A stretch of 64,000 nucleotides of DNA from Pedobacter rhizosphaerae (lineage in GTDB: Bacteria > Bacteroidota > Bacteroidia > Sphingobacteriales > Sphingobacteriaceae): contig NZ_FOGG01000002.1 of assembly GCF_900111155.1 (NCBI RefSeq), positions 94,026-158,025 on the forward strand. The letters run 5' to 3'. Position 1 is the first letter of the stretch, and every line of letters starts with the position of its first letter. Below are positions 48,590-55,472 of this stretch, piece by piece. The notes under the pieces are model-generated. The model worked only from the letters and a program-made list of their open reading frames with translations. It ran no database searches and had not been told where the DNA came from. The position numbers and the translations under genes were made by a program.

Positions 48590-50218
48590 ATGCTTGAAAA
48601 ACTTTATGCCTCAAAATCAATAGCTAATAAATATTTTGACGTTGCCCCAAACTGCGTAAAATATAAACCATTGCTAAATTTGAGATTAATTTCTCTATTA
48701 GTTTTTAGCTTAACACATGTTATTTTTAATAAAGGAATTGCTCAAGAAACCACACCTTCAAAACCCAACATAGTGATCATCATCTCTGATGATCATGCTT
48801 TTCAAGCTATAGGCGCTTACGGCAACAAACTGATACCAACTCCGAATATTGATAGGCTGGCCAATGAGGGGGTAAGGTTTGATCGGGCTTATGTTACCAA
48901 TTCGATTTGCGGCCCAAGCCGAGCCGTTATACTTACCGGAAAATACAGTCACGTAAATGGCTTTAAAGACAATGTAACCTCTACTTTTGACCATAATCAG
49001 GATAATTTTGCCAAACACCTTCAGGCAGATGGTTACCAGACTGCCTGGATAGGAAAGTTACACCTCAATGGAAGCCTGCAGGGATTTTCCTTTTATAATG
49101 TATTGCCCAGTCAAGGACAATATTATAACCCGGAATTTATCGGAATGGACGGGAAATCAATCAAGAAAGAGGGCTATGTAACCAATGTAATTGAAGACAT
49201 TTCAGAACAGTGGCTGGATAACAGAGATACATCCAAGCCCTTTTGCTTAGTTATCGGACATAAAGCAACACACAGGACATGGCTTCCTGATACAGCTGAT
49301 ATGGGCAGGTATGATGGTATAAACTTTCCTTTACCTGACAACTTTTATGATGATTATAACAATCGGAAAGCCGCCACTGTACAAGATATAAGCATTGATA
49401 AAACTATGGTAATGGCTTACGATCTTAAAATGCTTTCATTTGGTAATAAAGATCAAGGGTCGATAGATCGGATGAACCCTGCGCAAAGAGCAAAATTTGA
49501 TGCTTATTACGGCCCTATAGAAGCAGATCTAAAATCAAGAAACCTCTCCGGCAAAGCGTTGGTGGAATGGAAATATCAACGATATATGAAGGATTACTAC
49601 AATACAGCAGCCTCATTAGACAGGAATATCGGTAGGAAACTTGATTATCTGGACCAGCACAATTTGAGTCGAAATACCATCGTTATTTATATGTCTGACC
49701 AAGGATTTTACCTAGGGGAACACGGTTGGTTTGATAAAAGATTTATGTATGAAGAATCTTTTAGAACGCCTATGCTTATGCGTTATCCCGGTGTGTTAAA
49801 GGCTGGAATACAATCTAAAGAGCTGGTGATGAATTTAGATATTGCACCTACCCTGCTCGATGCTGCGAAATTGAAAGTGTCGTCAGATATGCAGGGAAAG
49901 TCTATGCTGCCTCTATTTAAAGAAAAGAAAGCCCGTGGTCGTGAGGCCATGTTTTATCACTATTATGAAAATGGCGAACATGCGGTTTCCCCTCATTTTG
50001 GGATAAGTACCAAAAGATATAAACTGATTCGTTTTTACAAGCGGGTAGATTCATGGGAGCTTTACGATCTTCAAAAAGACCCTACTGAGGAAAATAATAT
50101 TTTCGGAAAAAAGGGCTATGAAAAAATAACCGTGCAACTTAAAATCAAGCTTAATCAACTCATTGCAGAATATAAGGATGAGGATGCCAGGAAAATATTA
50201 GCTGATGACCACAAGTAG
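48590..50218 (+). CDS. S1-type sulfatase
   Basis: A 542-aa exported sulfatase that removes sulfate esters from glycans. The formylglycine site is C107 in NSICGPSRAVILTGKYSH, the canonical Cys-x-Pro-Ser-Arg, so an anaerobic or FGE-type maturase is needed; none is in the window. Metal residues D67-D68 lie in IIISDDHAF, with YMSDQGFYLGEHGWFDKRFM later. The latter resembles 6-O-GlcNAc-type S1_11 enzymes, but the subfamily is uncertain. The signal anchor LNLRLISLLVFSLTHVIF is preceded by an unusual 29-residue N-terminus. It follows the lipoprotein operon by about 250 nt. Confidence 0.9.
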   Translation: MLEKLYASKSIANKYFDVAPNCVKYKPLLNLRLISLLVFSLTHVIFNKGIAQETTPSKPNIVIIISDDHAFQAIGAYGNKLIPTPNIDRLANEGVRFDRAYVTNSICGPSRAVILTGKYSHVNGFKDNVTSTFDHNQDNFAKHLQADGYQTAWIGKLHLNGSLQGFSFYNVLPSQGQYYNPEFIGMDGKSIKKEGYVTNVIEDISEQWLDNRDTSKPFCLVIGHKATHRTWLPDTADMGRYDGINFPLPDNFYDDYNNRKAATVQDISIDKTMVMAYDLKMLSFGNKDQGSIDRMNPAQRAKFDAYYGPIEADLKSRNLSGKALVEWKYQRYMKDYYNTAASLDRNIGRKLDYLDQHNLSRNTIVIYMSDQGFYLGEHGWFDKRFMYEESFRTPMLMRYPGVLKAGIQSKELVMNLDIAPTLLDAAKLKVSSDMQGKSMLPLFKEKKARGREAMFYHYYENGEHAVSPHFGISTKRYKLIRFYKRVDSWELYDLQKDPTEENNIFGKKGYEKITVQLKIKLNQLIAEYKDEDARKILADDHK

Positions 50219-50381
50219 GGGCGTTTTTAACAAATGAGGTTAATACTTCGTGTTTTACTACAAAGGGCACTAAGTGAGGGCGAAGAGCACACAAAGTAAG
50301 GAAATCACTGTTATGTTTGAACGGATTAGGCACTCTGCCCCGTAACTCACAGCACGCAACCCAATTAACCATATTCTTTCT

Positions 50382-50416
50382 AAATATGAGATTCCTTACC
50401 AGTGAATCTCATATTT
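50382..50416. terminator. Perfect 13-bp inverted repeat, probable sulfatase terminator
   Basis: AAATATGAGATTC (50382-50394) and GAATCTCATATTT (50404-50416) have a 9-nt loop and a T-rich tail. It is 165 nt after the sulfatase stop and directly before the -7 element of the next gene, so it could also be a regulator site. Confidence 0.6.
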
Positions 50417-50419
50417 ATT

Positions 50420-50427
50420 TATTTTTG
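50420..50427 (+). promoter_or_regulatory. -7 promoter element (TATTTTTG) of the 112-aa gene
   Basis: An exact TAnnTTTG match, only 5 nt before the ATG at 50433, suggesting a leaderless message. The inverted repeat at 50382-50416 sits immediately upstream. Confidence 0.5.
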
Positions 50428-50432
50428 ACGCT

Positions 50433-50771
50433 ATGTTGTCTGACGTCAAGATTATTCGTTTTTTCGATAGCCCCAGCCTAGCTATTATGGAACTTAAGCA
50501 TACTGGATTTCCAGATACTACACCAGCTCCCCAAATCCTTCAGTGGTTCCTTTTCGATAAGAAGAGCGATTGTTTTTCTCAGATAGAATTACGATCTGTT
50601 GATTCATCCGGAGAGGTAGAGGAACGTTTTTTTGATCAGGGTTTTCTTAAATGCAATCACTCAGAAGCTACATTTATTGAGAAATTTAACTCTGCACAAC
50701 ACCGTCTCACCCTTCAAAATACTAGCGACCTTCCTTTTGAAATGCTCGTTAAGATAAAGGATCTTTTTTAA
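50433..50771 (+). CDS. Hypothetical 112-aa protein
   Basis: I do not recognise this protein. It is soluble, has no signal peptide and reads as a mixed alpha/beta domain (MLSDVKIIRFFDSPSLAIME, LQWFLFDKKSDCFSQIELRS, RLTLQNTSDLPFEMLVKIKD). It contains two cysteines and ends 97 nt before a Crp-type regulator on the same strand, which has its own promoter. A chance reading frame is unlikely given its composition and the promoter-like element, but function cannot be inferred. Confidence 0.6.
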   Translation: MLSDVKIIRFFDSPSLAIMELKHTGFPDTTPAPQILQWFLFDKKSDCFSQIELRSVDSSGEVEERFFDQGFLKCNHSEATFIEKFNSAQHRLTLQNTSDLPFEMLVKIKDLF

Positions 50772-50818
50772 GAAGATAAGACAGACCATACCATTTGGCT
50801 GTCATTTGATACTTATAT

Positions 50819-50826
50819 TATTTTTG
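50819..50826 (+). promoter_or_regulatory. -7 promoter element (TATTTTTG) of the Crp-like regulator
   Basis: Exact TAnnTTTG, 42 nt upstream of the ATG at 50869. Confidence 0.55.
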
Positions 50827-50868
50827 TTACATTTATAATTATTATCTTAAACTAACTTCTGGCAAGGT

Positions 50869-51486
50869 ATGGCGATCGCATTAAATGAACGCAAGTGGGG
50901 AGATTTTAATGGCTCATCTCCTTTAATAGCTGTATACAATAGTTTCCATCCGCTCACTCCGGAAATGGAAGCGCTAATTGATGCACATACCTTTCCCATC
51001 AGTTTTAGAAAAAACAGATATATTATCTCCCCAATAGATCGTAACCGGTATTTATACCTAATACTAAAAGGTGTTGTGAGGGGCTTTTACAAAGATGATG
51101 GCACTGAGATTACGACCTGGATATCCCGGGAGAATGAGATTGTGGGCACCATACGCAACCTTTGGACAAATGAAGAATCTGATGAATACCTCCAAGCCAT
51201 AGAAGATGTAGATCTTATTGCCATTCCGCACGACCTCACCACTGCCCTTTACGAAAATTTCTATGAGGCTAATATTATTGGTCGTAAAATTATGGAATTG
51301 CATTACAAGGCTGCCTGTGATCGGGCATTGATTTGTCAACTACCCACTGTAAAAAGCCGTTATCGACACCTACTTACTGCTTTCCCGGGAATGGTAGACC
51401 GTGTACCGCTAAAATATATTGCTTCTTTTTTAGGCGTACGTATTGAAACGTTGAGCAGGGTTAGAACGAGTGAAAAGAATATTTAA
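50869..51486 (+). CDS. Crp/Fnr family transcriptional regulator
   Basis: A 205-aa regulator. The N-terminal cyclic-nucleotide-binding-like beta roll (about 45-130) includes RYIISPIDRNRYLYLILKGV, VRGFYKDDGTEITTWISREN and DEYLQAIEDVDLIAIPHDLT. A C-terminal helix-turn-helix follows: RVPLKYIASFLGVRIETLSR. This is the Bacteroidota type that lacks the clear arginine-serine cAMP pocket, so the ligand is unknown. It stands upstream of the phosphoesterase/SusCD locus but on the opposite strand. Confidence 0.88.
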   Translation: MAIALNERKWGDFNGSSPLIAVYNSFHPLTPEMEALIDAHTFPISFRKNRYIISPIDRNRYLYLILKGVVRGFYKDDGTEITTWISRENEIVGTIRNLWTNEESDEYLQAIEDVDLIAIPHDLTTALYENFYEANIIGRKIMELHYKAACDRALICQLPTVKSRYRHLLTAFPGMVDRVPLKYIASFLGVRIETLSRVRTSEKNI

Positions 51487-51876
51487 TACCCAGCGCAGGC
51501 ACCTCATTTAACCGCAAAGGTTATAAAGAATTACACGAAGAACACAAAGTAAAGTTTGAATACATTAGACAAACAAGTCTTATAGAATCCAATTCGTTCC
51601 AAAAAACTCAATTAACCACTAAATGAACCAGATATTTCTAAAAAGAATGGAGAGATAAACCAGAATGTACTGCTTACACTCTACCAGCCAAGACATACAA
51701 AAACATCAGGCTGATTATGGTAAATTTATAGCAAAAGGAATTTACGCACTAAAAAGCCACAGAGAAAGTTAACGGTTAGAGATAACAACTACTTCTCTTT
51801 CTGTGTATTCCTTGTTTCCGTGGCAAATTAATTTTATCACAAAGAAAGTTTAAATTTCATTCTGTTTGGCTATTAC
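51487..51876. other. 390-bp gap without a gene
   Basis: I see no gene or convincing terminator. A CACGAAGAACACAAAGTAAAG string (51533 onwards) recalls sequence at 50260-50300 and, inverted, near 39310. A partial pairing GCCAC (51756) / GTGGC (51820) around CAGAGAAAG and CTTTCTGTG could be an imperfect terminator for the gene at 51877. Confidence 0.4.
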
Positions 51877-52692
51877 CTATTTCCTCAACTCCAAAACTGC
51901 CAAAACCGGCAAATGATCTGATGCATATCTTTCAGGGATTACCTCATGGGAGATTACATTGAAAGGATTTCCAATTTTAAAACCAATGTGATCAATCGTC
52001 TTGCTTGGATTAATTACGGGAATCGTGAAGCCACAATCCTGACAGGTTCTGGTGAAGGCTGAATCGAATATTGAAATACTTTCGCTACCAGGTACAGCAT
52101 TTAGATCACCTGCCACTACCAGAGGCAGAGTTTCATTCGCCGTTAATTTAACTATTTCTTTGGCTTGCATCATGCGATTCTCTTCTGCTCGTTGGGCATC
52201 AAGATGCGTAGATGCAAAACGGATGAATACGTTTTTAGCAATTTCTACAGTCGTAATAGCAAAAACCCTTTGTTCTGCCTTCGGATCAGCATTTTTAGGC
52301 AGTTTGTAGGTTTGTTGATCAGAAAGCGGAAACCTCGATAAGATGGCTACACCATAATCTCCACCATCATAATCAATGGCTTTACCAAAATAAAAGTTCA
52401 TTTTTAGTTTTTGGGCCAGCCATACCGCCTGGTTAATATTTCCAGATCTTTTGGTATTAATATCGACTTCCTGAAGGGAAACCAAATCTGGTTTCTGCCT
52501 CGCAATCGCTTGTTCGATAGCATCCATATCAATTATGCCTTCCTTTTCCTTTGAAGGTGGGTTGCAATGATGAAGATTATAGGATAATACACGAAGTGTT
52601 TTAGTACCGGCAACTGAATTTTGCGGGTTAATTCTTGATGAGCAACCGGTGATCATTACCAAACCCAAAACAAAAAAAGAATATAATTTCAT
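51877..52692 (-). CDS. Endonuclease/exonuclease/phosphatase family lipoprotein
   Basis: A 271-aa lipoprotein (MKLYSFFVLGLVMITGCSSR, Cys 17). The metal-dependent phosphodiesterase fold shows as TLRVLSYNLHHCNPP, DLVSLQEVDINTKRSG, FASTHLDAQRAEENRM, VVAGDLNAVPGSESI and YASDHLPVLAVLEL, with the catalytic Asp-His pairs. Characterised relatives cleave nucleic acid, sphingomyelin or phosphoinositides. The surface location fits scavenging of phosphodiesters. It is on the same strand as the SusCD operon, 238 nt further on and beyond a terminator. Confidence 0.88.
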   Translation of the reverse strand: MKLYSFFVLGLVMITGCSSRINPQNSVAGTKTLRVLSYNLHHCNPPSKEKEGIIDMDAIEQAIARQKPDLVSLQEVDINTKRSGNINQAVWLAQKLKMNFYFGKAIDYDGGDYGVAILSRFPLSDQQTYKLPKNADPKAEQRVFAITTVEIAKNVFIRFASTHLDAQRAEENRMMQAKEIVKLTANETLPLVVAGDLNAVPGSESISIFDSAFTRTCQDCGFTIPVINPSKTIDHIGFKIGNPFNVISHEVIPERYASDHLPVLAVLELRK

Positions 52693-52872
52693 ATGCTATA
52701 AAAAAAAACATAACCTTTCCGAAGTTACGGTAAACGCTTAACATTTTTACCATTCAGCATTTCTAACATCGTTTGAATTTCTTTATAATCGGGTAATTTA
52801 ATCGCAGGCTTGTTCCAACAATTTTTACTAACCTTTTGAAGATTATTAAGAGCATCACACCAATTTCATATA

Positions 52873-52908
52873 AAAAACGAGATTATAGCCTCAACTATAT
52901 CTCGTTTT
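52873..52908 (-). terminator. Terminator of the ECF/FecR/SusCD/phosphatase operon
   Basis: AAAAACGAGAT and ATCTCGTTTTT pair around an inner loop, with T-runs on the minus strand; it begins 23 nt after the phosphatase stop. Confidence 0.88.
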
Positions 52909-52930
52909 TATACTAATTGCCAGAACCTAA

Positions 52931-53932
52931 TTATTTTTTCAGTGTAGTTTCATAAATGATTTTTCCGGTATGGTTAATCATTTTAGCATTGAGGCGATCC
53001 TGATCTATAGAGAAATACATAAAACCATAATCTGCTGCTTCAAACTTGCTGTAAGCTATTCCTGCCGTAACTGGCGTTATTTCAGAACCTGATCCAGATA
53101 TAAACTGTTGTGTATGCCCGCCTGTACTGAGGTGCTGCAAAGAATGATCGTGACCAGAAAGATAAACATCGACCTTGTTGCGTTCGAATATATCGGCAAG
53201 CGCCTTTCTTACCGCCAGCGTATCGTAGTTCTTTATTCGAGGCCCTACGGTATAAATGGGATGATGGCCCATAACCATTTTCCATTTTACATCTGGACCT
53301 GCATTTTTTAAAGTTTCATCCAGCCATTGCAGTTGCTTTTCTGGTTGCTGGTTATTAACAAAAGGAGCATATTGCTCACTGGCATGAAATTCGGGAATCA
53401 GAGGGCAGGTATCAATAAAAACCATCAGTACTTTTCCTTTACCCTTAATCGAGATTTCCTTTGAATAATATCTCGAGGGCATCTTCCATCTTCTACTGAT
53501 TTTGCTATAGCGTACCTGCGACTCGGGATCAGAAATATAATCGTGGTTACCTAAAATCGGATACCAGTCCCATTGCAAGGCAAACTCCGTATAAATATTC
53601 TCATAAGAATAATGCCATAAGGGATCATGTTCACTTACCACGCCCTTAGGATAAAAATTATCGCCTAAGGAGATTATAAAGTCATTTGGATTTTCGGTGG
53701 CCCACTTCCCCATCTGGCGGGCAACAGGAATTTGGTGGTCGGCACCGTTACGTCCCCAATCGCCAATGGCCAAGAAATGAATGGGATAATCGTCTTTTAA
53801 CTTACTTCGTTCTGATAAATCTTCACTTTCCAGCTGCGTTTCAGGAACATCAGCAATAGCCTGTAAAGGAGCCAGCATGCTGGCTCCTAATGCTGTAAGG
53901 GCTGTTCCCTTTACAAAATCTCTTCTCTTCAT
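52931..53932 (-). CDS. Tat-exported purple-acid-phosphatase-like metallophosphoesterase
   Basis: A 333-aa exported phosphatase. MKRRDFVKGTALTALGASML is a twin-arginine signal. The five metallophosphoesterase motifs are FLAIGDWGRNG, ISLGDNFYPKG, ILGNHDYIS, MVMGHHPIYTVG and YLSGHDHSLQH, in the exact form of tartrate-resistant (ACP5-type) purple acid phosphatases. Substrates are phosphomonoesters. It follows susD by 4 nt and ends the operon. The Tat signal suggests metal insertion in the cytoplasm and a periplasmic location. Confidence 0.9.
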   Translation of the reverse strand: MKRRDFVKGTALTALGASMLAPLQAIADVPETQLESEDLSERSKLKDDYPIHFLAIGDWGRNGADHQIPVARQMGKWATENPNDFIISLGDNFYPKGVVSEHDPLWHYSYENIYTEFALQWDWYPILGNHDYISDPESQVRYSKISRRWKMPSRYYSKEISIKGKGKVLMVFIDTCPLIPEFHASEQYAPFVNNQQPEKQLQWLDETLKNAGPDVKWKMVMGHHPIYTVGPRIKNYDTLAVRKALADIFERNKVDVYLSGHDHSLQHLSTGGHTQQFISGSGSEITPVTAGIAYSKFEAADYGFMYFSIDQDRLNAKMINHTGKIIYETTLKK

Positions 53933-53936
53933 TAAT

Positions 53937-55454
53937 CTAGTATCCCGTGTTTTGTTTTAAATTTTTATTGAGTACCAATTCTGTTGCCGGGATGGGAAAA
54001 ATATCGCGGGATGCGCCTTCGCCACCATTTTTAAAGCCCCATTTCCCCTGGTATTTACCAAAGCGAATCAAGTCATTGCGTCTCCATCCTTCCCAGGCCA
54101 ATTCTCTACCCCGCTCCTCTAAAATTTGATCCAGGGTTAGAGTAGTTACTTCAGGAGCCTTTGCCCTAAGCCTAACTTTGTTAAACCATTTCAGGGCTTC
54201 TGTTAATGAACCTCCAGTTCTTAAAAGTGCTTCTGCTTTTAACAGATAAACATCTGCTAACCTGAAAATTGGCATATCATTGTTCTGGAATCGGGTACTG
54301 CTATTGGTATTGGGATCTGGATAGAATTTAATGGAACGAATACCTCTTGATACACCATTTACTTCCGGCCCCACATCCATCGTTTCCTGATTGGTAAGTA
54401 CAATGTCTGCTGTAAAATCTAACTGTCCTGAACCATTCATAATTGGCGTTGTTCCATCATTTAAAAATTGTTTTCCTACTAACCAATTCGCATTGCGTAC
54501 ATCATTTGTAAGGTTAAACAGTGTATGAAATTCTTTTAATGTACATTGCGCATTACTCGGACTAAAAGGCAAATTGTATTTTGCGCGAAGTGCGCTGTGC
54601 AAGGTAAACCTGGTCATGGCATTTCCTCCCGAATAGTTAGCATCGTAAATGGCGGCAAAAATAGTTTCGGTATTGGCTCCATTATTTACTGCAAAAAGCG
54701 TGTTATAATCACTTACCAAAGCCATAGAACTATTTATGATCTTATCCGCATAAACATTGGCTTCAACATACATCGCTTTTCCAATATATTGCTCTGCGTT
54801 CATGTACAGTTTCTGAAGCATCGCATAAGCCATCCATTTGGTTGGTCGGCCATAAAATTCTGCAGTTACCGTTGCAGGTGCAGAAAGCCCTTCGGATACG
54901 GCTAAGAGTTCCTTTTCGATGTAACTGAACACTTCTGCGCGTGTAGATTGCTTAGGGCTTTCTGCCGTACCAAAACTGGTAATGGGCACATTACCAAACA
55001 TATCCATCACATATAAATAGTATAATGCACGCATGGTACGGATTTCATTTAAGAATTGGGTTTTGGTTGGGCTATCGACCGATTTTTCTAAAATATTGAG
55101 TACCCGGTTACAATCGCTTATTCCAGCATAGCCCCATTGCCATGCGCTTAAGATAATCGGGTGATCCGGAGCCCAATTGTGTTTATGTAAGGTTTGATAT
55201 CTTCCCTGATCGTAATATCCGCCATTGCGTGCAGTGATAATCACTTCATCGCTGGTTAGCTCGTACATACGCCAGATATCTACACCGAAGCCAGCATTAA
55301 ATTTTTGATAAACCGTTCCGGTTGCTGCTACGAATGCATCAGGTGTTATTGGAAAATTTCCATTGGTTAATTGTGATTCAACATCAACATCTAATTTGGT
55401 GCAGGCGCCTAATGATAAGGTAGCTAAAAAAGCTGCTGCTATATATTTTTTCAT
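53937..55454 (-). CDS. SusD/RagB-family nutrient-binding lipoprotein
   Basis: A 505-aa outer-surface lipoprotein (KKYIAAAFLATLSLGACTKL, Cys 18). SusD features: GYAGISDCNRVLNILE, MRALYYLYVMDMFGNVPI, PTKWMAYAMLQKLYMNAEQY and RLADVYLLKAEALLRTGG near the C-terminus, with RGRELAWEGWRRNDLIRFG. It forms the lid on the SusC barrel and binds the ligand first. It follows SusC by 18 nt. No glycoside hydrolase is present in the operon, so the ligand is not obviously a glycan. Confidence 0.93.
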   Translation of the reverse strand: MKKYIAAAFLATLSLGACTKLDVDVESQLTNGNFPITPDAFVAATGTVYQKFNAGFGVDIWRMYELTSDEVIITARNGGYYDQGRYQTLHKHNWAPDHPIILSAWQWGYAGISDCNRVLNILEKSVDSPTKTQFLNEIRTMRALYYLYVMDMFGNVPITSFGTAESPKQSTRAEVFSYIEKELLAVSEGLSAPATVTAEFYGRPTKWMAYAMLQKLYMNAEQYIGKAMYVEANVYADKIINSSMALVSDYNTLFAVNNGANTETIFAAIYDANYSGGNAMTRFTLHSALRAKYNLPFSPSNAQCTLKEFHTLFNLTNDVRNANWLVGKQFLNDGTTPIMNGSGQLDFTADIVLTNQETMDVGPEVNGVSRGIRSIKFYPDPNTNSSTRFQNNDMPIFRLADVYLLKAEALLRTGGSLTEALKWFNKVRLRAKAPEVTTLTLDQILEERGRELAWEGWRRNDLIRFGKYQGKWGFKNGGEGASRDIFPIPATELVLNKNLKQNTGY

Positions 55455-55472
55455 TTGCGTTTTAATTTGAGG

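Noticed and set aside
50160..50372. 70-aa minus-strand frame after the sulfatase
   Set aside because: It overlaps the sulfatase C-terminus and repeat-like gap DNA, with no promoter or homology.
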